Shown: positions 1 through 5,670, counted from the stretch's first letter. The stretch is DNA of 9,812 nt from Methanomassiliicoccales archaeon (GCA_013329565.1 DUJZ01000070.1:1-9812); one strand, 5' to 3'. Notes: generated from the letters alone by a model not told the origin. Numbers and translations are program-made.

Positions 1-38
1 TTCTCCAGGTCTGTCGAGAATCCCTTCTTTTTCTTCAT
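1..38 (-). CDS. Start of an unidentified gene, cut by the window edge
   Basis: Only the first 12 codons are inside the window: MKKKKGFSTDLE. The start is supported by a strong archaeal Shine-Dalgarno, GGTGAT (minus strand, about bases 43-48), five bases before the ATG at 38. An earlier ATG at 43 runs into TGA after two codons, so 38 is the better start. The Lys-rich N-terminus gives no family. Unlike most other genes here, this one appears to have a real leader, with A/T-rich TATA candidates near 89-112 and a palindrome at 70-89 that could be an operator. No function can be assigned. Confidence 0.6.
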   Translation of the reverse strand, partial: MKKKKGFSTDLE

Positions 39-69
39 TTCATCACCTTATTCCGAATAGTTCGGTTAT

Positions 70-89
70 GATATCATCTAGATGTTATC
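70..89. promoter_or_regulatory. 20-bp near-perfect palindrome, possible operator
   Basis: GATATCATCT is followed at once by AGATGTTATC. The two 10-base arms are inverted copies with one mismatch, and the inner CATCTAGATG is fully self-complementary. It lies between A/T-rich TATA candidates (minus strand, about 89-99 and 103-112) and the Shine-Dalgarno of the minus-strand gene starting at 38. A dimeric regulator bound there would cover the probable transcription start. The palindrome is seen directly; the operator role is inferred from position. Confidence 0.45.
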
Positions 90-144
90 GATATTTATCA
101 TTTCTATAAAACTAGTCGATGTGAGATCAGTGAGAACATGTTTG

Positions 145-168
145 TCGAAATAAATCTGTTAAAACAGC
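145..168 (-). terminator. Possible U-rich terminator of tRNA-Leu
   Basis: Read on the minus strand downstream of the tRNA, this stretch gives CTGTTTTAACAG followed by ATTTATTTCG, so two short T-rich runs lie about 35-55 bases past the encoded CCA. Archaeal RNA polymerase often stops at T-rich tracts without a hairpin. The CTGTT/AACAG symmetry has only a two-base loop and is unlikely to be a stable hairpin. Weak call. Confidence 0.25.
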
Positions 169-199
169 TCGTGTTCGCAAGGCCATTAGGATCAAGTGA

Positions 200-286
200 T
201 GGTGCGGGGGAAGGGATTCGAACCCTTGAACCACTAAGGACAGAATCTTAAGTCCTGCGCCGTTGGCCAAGCTTGGCTACCCCCGC
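200..286 (-). tRNA. tRNA-Leu (anticodon UAA), class II, CCA encoded
   Basis: Read on the minus strand from 286: acceptor GCGGGGG pairs with CCCCCGC; the D arm contains AGCC...GGC; the anticodon stem CAGGA/TTCTG (one G-T pair) closes the 7-base loop CTTAAGA with anticodon TAA, reading the leucine codon UUA. A long variable arm of about 13 bases marks the class II shape expected of tRNA-Leu. The T arm is AAGGG-TTCGAAT-CCCTT. The discriminator base is A at 203, and CCA is encoded at 202-200. No intron is seen. An A/T-rich box at about 311-322 lies 25-36 bases upstream. It lies downstream of pirin on the same strand but probably has its own promoter. Confidence 0.95.
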
Positions 287-310
287 GCACTTCGGCCATG
301 GCAGATTTGA

Positions 311-322
311 CATAATAAATTT
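311..322 (-). promoter_or_regulatory. TATA box of tRNA-Leu
   Basis: The minus strand reads AAATTTATTATG, an archaeal box A-like element centred about 31 bases before the mature tRNA 5' end at 286. It sits in the short gap between the pirin stop codon and the tRNA, so the tRNA need not depend on pirin read-through. Confidence 0.55.
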
Positions 323-345
323 GCCGAAAAGGAACGGGATCGGCA

Positions 346-1206
346 TCACTTGATGAACGCCCCGGCCTTCAGCTCGCTGAACGCCAGGTCCAGCTCCTCC
401 CTGGTGTTCATCACGATCGGCCCGCCCCAGGCTATCGGCTCCTTGAGCGGCTTCGCGGAGGCCAGTATGAACTTGGCCGTTCTCCTGCCCGTGCCCAGCC
501 TGTACATGTCGCCAGGACCGAAAACGGCGACGCTCCCCGCCGGGACCGTCTTGGGATGCTTGTCCCCGATGATCAGCTCCCCTTCGTAGACCATGACGAA
601 ACCGTTCCTCTCCGCGGGCATCTCGTGCTCCAGGAACGTCCGTGGGCCGAGCGACATGTCGAGATATTTGACGTCCACGACCAGGTCCTTGACCGGTCCG
701 ACCAGACCCTGGGATTCCCCGGCGATGACCTTGATGTTTGAACCGTTACCCAGGTCGAAGACCGGGATATCCTCCTTCTTGATCTCCCTATAACGCGGAG
801 GCATCATCTTGTTGGCCTTCGGCAGGTTGACCCAGAGCTGGAGCCCTTGCATCCAGCCCTTGGCCTCCTGTGGCATCTCCTCGTGCAGAACCCCGCTCCC
901 GGCGGTCATCCATTGCACGTCCCCGGGACCGATGGTGCCGTGGTTTCCCAAGGAATCCTTGTGATCAACGTATCCATCCAGCATGTAGGTGACCGTCTCG
1001 ATGCCCCGGTGGGGGTGCATCGGAAAACCGGCTATGTAATCCTCTGGACGGTCGGAACCGAAATGGTCCAGCATCAGGAAGGGGTCCAGCAGCTCAGCCT
1101 CGTCCCGGCTGAACATCCTGGTCAGCTTCACCCCGGCCCCGTCGCGAGCGGGCTGGCCATGAATGACCTTGGCCACCTCTCTGATAGATGCCATGAGGCT
1201 CATCAT
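346..1206 (-). CDS. Pirin family protein
   Basis: Bicupin iron protein. Counted from the upstream-most ATG at 1245, the N-terminal cupin carries HPHRG (His77, His79) and LHEEM (His121, Glu123). These match the four metal ligands of human pirin (two His from HPH, then His and Glu). PGDVQWMTAGSGVLH at about 107-121 is strongly pirin-like, and the second cupin lies at about 185-265. Bacterial pirins have shown quercetinase activity, while human pirin is a nuclear cofactor; the archaeal role is unknown. I prefer the start at 1206 (MMSLMASIREV; 1203 or 1194 also possible). The 13 codons before it overlap the A/T box at 1221-1231, and the family usually begins close to ASIREV. The transcript is probably leaderless or nearly so. 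Length, about 286 residues, is normal. Confidence 0.93.
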   Translation of the reverse strand: MMSLMASIREVAKVIHGQPARDGAGVKLTRMFSRDEAELLDPFLMLDHFGSDRPEDYIAGFPMHPHRGIETVTYMLDGYVDHKDSLGNHGTIGPGDVQWMTAGSGVLHEEMPQEAKGWMQGLQLWVNLPKANKMMPPRYREIKKEDIPVFDLGNGSNIKVIAGESQGLVGPVKDLVVDVKYLDMSLGPRTFLEHEMPAERNGFVMVYEGELIIGDKHPKTVPAGSVAVFGPGDMYRLGTGRRTAKFILASAKPLKEPIAWGGPIVMNTREELDLAFSELKAGAFIK

Positions 1207-1220
1207 CGTTTCAGGTGGGA

Positions 1221-1231
1221 TATGAATAAAT
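1221..1231. promoter_or_regulatory. A/T box shared by divergent pirin and zinc-ribbon genes
   Basis: TATGAATAAAT on the plus strand reads ATTTATTCATA on the minus strand. Its centre (about 1226) is 20-32 bases before the minus starts at 1206, 1203 and 1194, and about 34 bases before the plus start at 1260. No Shine-Dalgarno is visible before either gene. One box may therefore serve both directions, or two overlapping boxes may exist. Orientation is better for the minus strand (TTTATT core). Confidence 0.45.
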
Positions 1232-1259
1232 CGATTGTTTACCATCCCTGATACGATTT

Positions 1260-1442
1260 ATGCCCAGGGAGAAACGCAAGATAATCTGGCACTGTGCCGC
1301 TGGACACGACTTCGAGGTGGAGGACGAGCTTATGCGTACCAGCTGCCCGGTGTGCGGCGGCAACGACGTTGAGAGAGTGCTGAAGGAAAAAGGAAAGGAC
1401 CGCCCTCCCCGGGGCTCAGTGAGGTCTTGGTTCTGGCGGTGA
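1260..1442 (+). CDS. Small zinc-ribbon-like protein, function unknown
   Basis: A 60-residue protein with Cys12 and His16 (WHCAAGH) and, after 12 residues, CPVC (Cys29, Cys32). This spacing could bind one zinc ion in a rubredoxin- or zinc-ribbon-like fold. The tail is very basic (KEKGKDRPPRGSVRSWFWR), which suggests nucleic-acid or ribosome contact, but that is inference. It starts with ATG directly after an A/T-rich stretch and has no Shine-Dalgarno, so it is likely leaderless. The next reading frame (broken YdeI) begins three bases after the stop, as in an operon. Codon use and GC match the neighbours. I do not recognise the family; it could be part of an unnamed archaeal FmdB/zinc-ribbon group. 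Confidence 0.6.
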   Translation: MPREKRKIIWHCAAGHDFEVEDELMRTSCPVCGGNDVERVLKEKGKDRPPRGSVRSWFWR

Positions 1443-1445
1443 GGG

Positions 1446-1781
1446 ATGAACGAGAAAGGCAGCCGCAAGGAAGTTGAATTTATATCGTTCCCATCGGTCA
1501 CAGAATGGAAGGACTGGCTCGCCGAGAACCACGGCAGATCGTCCGGTATCCGCATAAGGTTCTTCAACCAAGGTTCCGGAAAGGAAGGACTGGGGCGCCG
1601 GGAAGCCCTGGAAACAACGTTGATGTTCGAATGGATCGACAGCGTCCTGCACGATTATGACCAGGATAGCTATCTACTACGATCCACGCCGCGGAAGAAC
1701 GGCAGCCATTGGTCTCGGGTGGACCTGGAGATCGCCAATAGGCCGATCAACGAAGGAAGAATGACCGAGGCGGGAAACTAG
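1446..1781 (+). pseudogene. YdeI/OmpD-associated family protein, truncated at its C-terminal half
   Basis: The 111 residues match the N-terminal half of the YdeI/OmpD-associated family: FPSVTEWKDWLAENH, then GIRIRFFNQGSGK, EALETTLMFEWIDS, TPRKNGSHWS and finally EGRMTEAG. Family members are usually close to 190-200 residues and go on after GRMTxAG with a helical region. Here TAG follows one codon later, and the next sequence encodes a different family in another frame. The usual FGWID is FEWID here, which fits relaxed selection. The start lies three bases after the zinc-ribbon stop; GGTGAGG overlaps that stop but is very close to the ATG. The family has been linked to bacteriocin resistance in some bacteria. 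A still-translated half-protein cannot be ruled out. Confidence 0.7.
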
Positions 1782-2014
1782 CCGCCATATGCGGCGGACC
1801 GGAGTGGCTGGCAACCGCTGGGGTTCTCGACGGACGCAGGTGCACGCACAGCCAGGAACGGCCGGCCGAGGCTTTCGAAAAGGCGATATTCACCAACGAG
1901 CGCTTGACGGTAGCGGGAACGTCATCACCGCCCAGGGCCAGGCGCGCTCCGGGTTCGCGGCGGAGATGGGAAGGCAGATGGACATCCACAAGAGCGAGGC
2001 CGAGGCCGACCTGA
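1763..2014 (+). pseudogene. DJ-1/PfpI family C-terminal remnant with a frameshift
   Basis: In the frame with codons at 1772, 1775 and so on, the translation is GGKLAAICGGPEWLATAGVLDGRR. This carries the DJ-1/PfpI nucleophile elbow (AIC-GGP; Cys codon at 1790-1792) and the following helix. Homology continues through FEKAIFTNERLTVAG to about 1918. It then resumes one frame away (frame of 1918) as GNVITAQGQARSGFAAEMGRQ, the usual family ending. A single missing base near 1916-1919 explains the shift. The N-terminal half is absent; instead the YdeI fragment runs into this sequence, and the two homologies overlap at about 1760-1780. The intact family (about 170-200 residues) includes proteases, deglycase-like enzymes and chaperones. 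No start signal is seen for this part. Confidence 0.72.
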
Positions 2015-2038
2015 ATCGGCCACGAGACCGGAATTGGC

Positions 2039-3397
2039 TCACATCACCTTGCAGGAGTCTCCGTGGCAGGCGAAGAGCAGCGGACCCAACTTCTCGTCCA
2101 GAATGTCTTCCAGGGTCGGCTTTCCGATCTCAGCCAGTTCGTACCTCACGCGGACGATCGGCTTATTGACGTTCATGACCCGCCGGAGGTCGACGGGCGT
2201 TCCGGCGACGACCACGTCGCAATCGGCCTTGTTTATCGTCTCCTCCATGTCCTTGATCTGCTCGTCGGTGTAGCCCATGGCCGGAAGGATGGGCCCGAGG
2301 TGGCGGTACTTTTCGTAAAGCTCCTTGATCGAACCGACCGCGTACGGCCGTGGATCAACAATATCCAGAGCGCCGTTGTCCTCCGCGGCTATCGTTCCCG
2401 CGCCGAAGGCCATCCCCCCGTGCGTCAGCGTTGGACCGTCCTCCACGACCAGCACCCGCTTTCCCTTGATCAGGGAAGGGTCGTCTACCTTTATCGGCGA
2501 GGCGGCCTCGATGACGATGGCCTTCGGGTTGTACTTCAGGACGTTCTCCTTGACCTTCAGGATGTTGCGGCGGTCGGCGGTCTGGACCTTGTTTATTATG
2601 ACCACGTCGGCTAAGCGCAGATTGACCTCGCCAGGGTGGTAGGATATCTCGTGCCCGGCGCGGTGCGGGTCGGCGAGGACGATATGCAGATCGCTCTCGA
2701 AGAACGGCAGGTCGTTGTTGCCGCCGTCCCAGACGATGACGTCCGCCTCCTTCTCCGCCTCTCTCAGAATGCGCTCGTAATCCACGCCTGCGTAAACCAC
2801 GATGCCGTTGTCGATCAGCGGCTCGTACTCCTCCCGCTCCTCGATGGTGCAGTCGTGCTTGTCCAGGTCGGAGTACTCGCCGAAGCGCTGCACCGCCTGC
2901 TTCGTGAGGTCGCCGTACGGCATCGGGTGGCGGACGGCAACCACCTTCAGACCGCGGTCGTGCAGGATACGGCAGATCTTCCTGGTGGTTTGCGACTTAC
3001 CGGCTCCGGTGCGCACCGCGCAGACGGTTATCACCGGCTTGTTCCCCCGGAGGGTGATGGCCGGGTTGCCCATGAGGCGAAAATCAGCTTTGAGCGATAG
3101 AACCCAGGACGCCTTGTGCATCAGTTCCGTATGAGAGATGTCGCTGTAGGCGAAAATTACCTGGTCCACCTTGTTCTTGCGGATGATGGTCGGAAGATCC
3201 TCTTCGGCCAAGATCGGAATGCCCGTCGGATACAGCGAGCCTGCCAGCGAGGCCGGATAGCATCTCCCCTCGATGTTCGGGATCTGAGCGGCGGTGAAGG
3301 CCACCACCTGGTACTTCTCGTTGTCCCGGAAGTAAGTGTTGAAGTTGTGAAAATCGCGCCCCGCGGCGCCCATGATGACGACCTTGCTCTTCTTCAT
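2039..3397 (-). CDS. COG2403 P-loop enzyme, cyclic 2,3-diphosphoglycerate synthase-like
   Basis: A 452-residue protein matching a family often labelled cyclic 2,3-diphosphoglycerate synthase or predicted GTPase. An N-terminal Rossmann-like domain (VIMGAAGRDFHNFN, residues 7-20) is followed by a P-loop, VRTGAGKSQTTRK (128-140), whose first position is Val rather than Ala/Gly. Next come VRHPMPYGDL (155-164), the acidic VWDGGNNDLPFF (222-233) and a DVVIINK segment (264-270) like a G4/switch region; the C-terminus has CHGDSC (444-449). Genuine cyclic 2,3-diphosphoglycerate synthases make a thermoprotective metabolite in methanogens, but this wider family is largely untested, so the substrate is uncertain. 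The gene stands alone: convergent with the YdeI/DJ-1 relic, divergent from Fic. A weak AAGGT lies about seven bases before the ATG, and a TATA at 3476-3483 would give a leader of roughly 55 bases. Confidence 0.82.
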   Translation of the reverse strand: MKKSKVVIMGAAGRDFHNFNTYFRDNEKYQVVAFTAAQIPNIEGRCYPASLAGSLYPTGIPILAEEDLPTIIRKNKVDQVIFAYSDISHTELMHKASWVLSLKADFRLMGNPAITLRGNKPVITVCAVRTGAGKSQTTRKICRILHDRGLKVVAVRHPMPYGDLTKQAVQRFGEYSDLDKHDCTIEEREEYEPLIDNGIVVYAGVDYERILREAEKEADVIVWDGGNNDLPFFESDLHIVLADPHRAGHEISYHPGEVNLRLADVVIINKVQTADRRNILKVKENVLKYNPKAIVIEAASPIKVDDPSLIKGKRVLVVEDGPTLTHGGMAFGAGTIAAEDNGALDIVDPRPYAVGSIKELYEKYRHLGPILPAMGYTDEQIKDMEETINKADCDVVVAGTPVDLRRVMNVNKPIVRVRYELAEIGKPTLEDILDEKLGPLLFACHGDSCKVM

Positions 3398-3440
3398 GTC
3401 CCGACCTTCTACTGCAATCGAGACCGATGATAATACAATT

Positions 3441-3501
3441 TTCTGTATAGCGCTCGATTTTCCTATTGTTAATATTTTATAAATAACATAAATATACAGA
3501 A
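3441..3501. repeat. Inverted repeat around the TATA of the COG2403 gene
   Basis: TTCTGTATA at 3441-3449 is exactly inverted as TATACAGAA at 3493-3501, 43 bases apart. The repeat flanks TTTATAAA at 3476-3483, itself a palindrome and the best TATA candidate for the minus-strand gene starting at 3397. CTCGATTTT also occurs twice, at 3453-3461 and 3512-3520. The arms could be binding sites of one dimeric regulator. The sequence is AT-rich, so chance is a real alternative. Confidence 0.35.
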
Positions 3502-3535
3502 TTAATGTTCACTCGATTTTACGATCTGATAAAAA

Positions 3536-3639
3536 CTGCTAATTACTGCTAAATTAGCTGGATTTCACTATTTGATGTTGTCCTTCATCGGTCGATAAAT
3601 CTAACTGCCAATTACTGCCAATTACTGCTAAATTAGCAG
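3536..3639. promoter_or_regulatory. Repeated palindromic sites upstream of fic, probable operators
   Basis: AATTACTGCTAAATTAGC is present twice in direct orientation, at 3541-3558 and 3620-3637. Each copy sits in a palindrome: CTGCTAA-A-TTAGCAG at 3625-3639 is perfect, and CTGCTAA-A-TTAGCTG at 3546-3560 has one mismatch. Shorter half-sites (ACTGCTAATT at 3536-3544, ACTGCC at 3604-3609 and 3614-3619) precede both copies in roughly 10-base steps, about one helical turn. The downstream copy ends three bases before the fic TATA box. Because Fic carries its own winged helix, self-repression is the simplest reading, though a separate regulator is possible. Confidence 0.6.
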
Positions 3640-3642
3640 ATA

Positions 3643-3650
3643 TTATATTT
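3643..3650 (+). promoter_or_regulatory. TATA box of fic
   Basis: TTATATTT lies 33-40 bases before the fic ATG at 3683. An archaeal start about 25 bases downstream falls near 3672, giving a leader of about 10 bases without a clear Shine-Dalgarno. The perfect palindrome at 3625-3639 touches the upstream side of this box, where TFB would bind, so an occupied operator should block initiation. Confidence 0.55.
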
Positions 3651-3682
3651 ACCAGCAGAAACATGATATATGATCGAATATT

Positions 3683-5029
3683 ATGAAAATTCCCGAGATT
3701 CCGAGACCGTACCATGATATATTTAATGATAAAATTATAAAAGATCCTGCCATCACAAAAGATAGAGCGGTCTCCGATTGTGTGAAACAATTCAACGAAC
3801 AGTATCTTCATTGGGACGAGGTCAGGCGAAAGGAAGTACCTCAAGATCCCGAGATCATCTGGGCCTTGATGAAGATGTCCCGGGAAGGTCAATCGCGGCA
3901 TGCGGTTTTTTTAGACATCTCTTTGACGTACAATACAACCAGCGAATCACAAAAAATCATGCATATGCTGGATACCACCGCCTCGGGGCTATTGGTGTTG
4001 GAGGAGCCACTGAAAGATCCTGAGATGAAGAGGTATGTGATCAGCTCGCTCATGGAAGAGGCCATAGCATCGAGCCAGTTGGAAGGTGCGGTCACCACTA
4101 CAAAGGTGGCAAAGCAGATGCTACGGACGAACAGAAAACCGCGGACCCCATCCGAGCGGATGATCATGAATGATTATTTTACCATGAAAAGGGTCAAAGA
4201 GATAATGGATCAGCCATGCACTGTGGAACTCATTCTGCAATTGCATGAGTTGATCACCTATAAAACACTGGACGATCCATCGGACAGCGGTCGTTTCCGT
4301 ACGGACGATGAAACAGTGGTCGCCGATCCCTTAGAGATAGATAAGGTGTACCACCAACCTCCATCTCACGAGAAGATACCCGGATACATGGAAGAATTGT
4401 GCAGATTCATCAACGATGGATCGGGGTCAGAATTTCAGCATCCTCTGATCAAGGCCATCATCTTGCATTTCATGATCGGTTACGTTCATCCCTTCGTTGA
4501 TGGCAATGGGCGATTGGCGAGGGCGCTGATGTATTGGTATGCGTTAAAAAGCAATTATTGGCTGTTCGAACACATGGCCATCTCCAAGGTCATCAAGGAG
4601 CACCGTGGTAAGTATGGGACGGCCTATCTATATGCTGAAACGGATGAAAGAGATATTACATATTTTATAAATTTCAATCTGAAGTGTATGGAAGAAGCTC
4701 TCAGCAATACCCGACGATATATCCGGAGAAAACAGCAAGAGCAGAGAACGGCCATGAAAATGGTCGAATCGCACCCAGAACTGAATTTCCGTCAGGCCGA
4801 GATCCTGCGAGATATGATAAAAAATCGAGGGGGACCGGTCTCGGTTCGAGAGATCGCATCGAAGTTCAACGTCGTTCATCAGACCGCGAGGACCGATCTC
4901 TTATCCCTATTTGAGCGAGGATTCATTGAAAGAAGGAAGGTCGGAAACAAATTATTCTTTTTATATACTGGCGTATCGAGTTTGAACGATCGCGACAGAG
5001 ATAGGCTCTCGAACGATAGGAAGGAATAA
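3683..5029 (+). CDS. Fic family protein, class II, with C-terminal winged helix
   Basis: A 448-residue Fic/DOC enzyme, a family that usually transfers AMP from ATP to a hydroxyl side chain of a target protein. The catalytic motif HPFVDGNGRLAR (269-280) is complete, including His269 and the GNGR anion-binding loop. Upstream, SSQLEG (130-135) is the inhibitory-helix motif with Glu134. It lies before the Fic core in the same chain, which makes this class II, self-inhibited and needing no separate antitoxin. Residues about 370-430 form a winged helix (SVREIASKFNVVHQTARTDL, then GFIERRKVGNKLFFLY), so the protein probably also binds DNA. The gene is clearly more AT-rich than its neighbours and stands alone between AT-rich spacers with operator-like repeats upstream, which suggests lateral transfer. 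The cellular target cannot be read from sequence. Confidence 0.92.
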   Translation: MKIPEIPRPYHDIFNDKIIKDPAITKDRAVSDCVKQFNEQYLHWDEVRRKEVPQDPEIIWALMKMSREGQSRHAVFLDISLTYNTTSESQKIMHMLDTTASGLLVLEEPLKDPEMKRYVISSLMEEAIASSQLEGAVTTTKVAKQMLRTNRKPRTPSERMIMNDYFTMKRVKEIMDQPCTVELILQLHELITYKTLDDPSDSGRFRTDDETVVADPLEIDKVYHQPPSHEKIPGYMEELCRFINDGSGSEFQHPLIKAIILHFMIGYVHPFVDGNGRLARALMYWYALKSNYWLFEHMAISKVIKEHRGKYGTAYLYAETDERDITYFINFNLKCMEEALSNTRRYIRRKQQEQRTAMKMVESHPELNFRQAEILRDMIKNRGGPVSVREIASKFNVVHQTARTDLLSLFERGFIERRKVGNKLFFLYTGVSSLNDRDRDRLSNDRKE

Positions 5030-5036
5030 CGCAATC

Positions 5037-5081
5037 CCAAAGGCGGGAGTTGCACAGGGTCCCGTAGGTGCAAACCTTTGG
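5037..5081. ncRNA. Structured 45-base element with possible pseudoknot
   Basis: Three perfect helices are possible. CCAAAGG (5037-5043) pairs with CCTTTGG (5075-5081). CGGGA (5044-5048) pairs with TCCCG (5060-5064). TTGCAC (5050-5055) pairs with GTGCAA (5068-5073). The last two interleave as in an H-type pseudoknot, and the first closes around both. Without the pseudoknot, the first and third helices still make a long hairpin. It lies eight bases after the fic stop and is followed by the T-rich stretch at 5086-5100, so it may be the fic 3' end or terminator. A small RNA or a leader element for the gene at 5221 are alternatives. No known RNA class was recognised, and the strand is undecided. 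Confidence 0.4.
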
Positions 5082-5220
5082 TAAATTTATTGATCTTTTA
5101 GTGAAGAACGTAATCACTCGCGCTTTCCGAACAAAGCATGGGTCTGGTCTTACATGAGTCTCCCATGATTTCAATGACGCTTAGGAAAGTATTGAGTATT
5201 CACCTTCCGATTCATTCCGG
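5082..5220. other. Spacer before the zinc-ribbon gene at 5221
   Basis: This stretch has a T-rich part (GTAAATTTATTGATCTTTTAG, about 5081-5101) that could end fic transcription or act as a promoter element. A 6-bp inverted repeat, CATGGG/CCCATG, lies at 5137-5142 and 5162-5167. An A/T-rich stretch, AAAGTATTGAGTATT, at about 5186-5200 could be the TATA region for the ATG at 5221. No convincing small reading frame was found. Confidence 0.35.
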
Positions 5221-5667
5221 ATGGCCTACCGCATACCCTCGGTCAAGGTACTAGAGGACTCCATCAGACGGGTGATCCGGGAGCAGCAGAGCATTCCCTC
5301 CCAGCGTCGCTTCACCGAGCTGGTGTTGGAAGACCTTCACAAGAAGAACCCCGAGTACAAGGTGGGCGAGGTTCGCTTGCGCCGTATGGCCCTGCACCGC
5401 AATCTGGCCAAGGTCACCATCTCTTATCGCGAAACGAAAGAACCCAGCCGCAAGGGCCGCTGCCCCGTGTGCTGCTCTCCGACCGAGGAGCTCCACAACC
5501 AGACGTTGGACGACAAGATGGTCGAGCTGGGCGTCAAGTGCACCAAATGCCCGTACTGGACCGGACCTCGAAGACGTGTACCGGTGCGATACAATTTCAC
5601 CATGTTCGGGGCGATCGTTCCCGAGACCAAGAAGAAGGGCAGGTACGCCCAGTGGAAGTTCGCCTAG
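5221..5667 (+). CDS. Archaeal zinc-ribbon protein, function unknown
   Basis: A basic protein of 148 residues. Residues 1-70 are helical and positively charged (IPSVKVLEDSIRRVIREQQ, then IPSQRRFTELVLEDL and GEVRLRRMALHRN), like a small winged-helix or RNA-binding domain. A zinc ribbon follows: CPVCC at 81-85 and CTKC at 107-110 would supply four ligands (Cys81, Cys84, Cys107, Cys110). The tail (RRRVPVRYNF...KKKGRYAQWKF) is basic and aromatic. Together these suggest nucleic-acid binding, but no named family was recognised. The ATG is preceded by an A/T-rich segment about 21-35 bases upstream and no Shine-Dalgarno, as expected for a leaderless start. The cooT-like gene starts 37 bases after its stop on the same strand but has its own TATA. 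Confidence 0.75.
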   Translation: MAYRIPSVKVLEDSIRRVIREQQSIPSQRRFTELVLEDLHKKNPEYKVGEVRLRRMALHRNLAKVTISYRETKEPSRKGRCPVCCSPTEELHNQTLDDKMVELGVKCTKCPYWTGPRRRVPVRYNFTMFGAIVPETKKKGRYAQWKFA

Positions 5668-5670
5668 GTA

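Noticed and set aside
1211..1567. Minus-strand frame of 118 codons across the zinc-ribbon gene
   Set aside because: No recognisable motif; it overlaps the pirin promoter and is antisense to two plus-strand reading frames with better support.
1789..2169. A 126-residue plus-strand protein starting at 1789
   Set aside because: Its first part is out of frame with the DJ-1/PfpI homology, and only its middle (GNVITAQGQ...) matches the family. It also runs into the antisense 3' end of the COG2403 gene. It is part of a pseudogene, not a gene.
2063..3134. Plus-strand frames opposite the COG2403 gene
   Set aside because: They are overlapping antisense shadows, rich in Val, Arg, Leu and Asp, while the minus strand encodes a complete conserved protein.
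3536..3639. CRISPR-like array of short repeats
   Set aside because: Only two 18-bp copies and some 6-10-base half-sites exist, with irregular spacing and no cas genes. Operators explain them better.
5137..5167. Hairpin CATGGG/CCCATG as a terminator or riboswitch
   Set aside because: The stem is only 6 bp with a 19-base loop and no T-run follows; likely chance.
3398..5220. Two-gene Fic toxin-antitoxin locus with a separate small antitoxin
   Set aside because: No small reading frame with an inhibitory motif flanks fic, and the protein carries SSQLEG itself, so it is a self-inhibited class II Fic.
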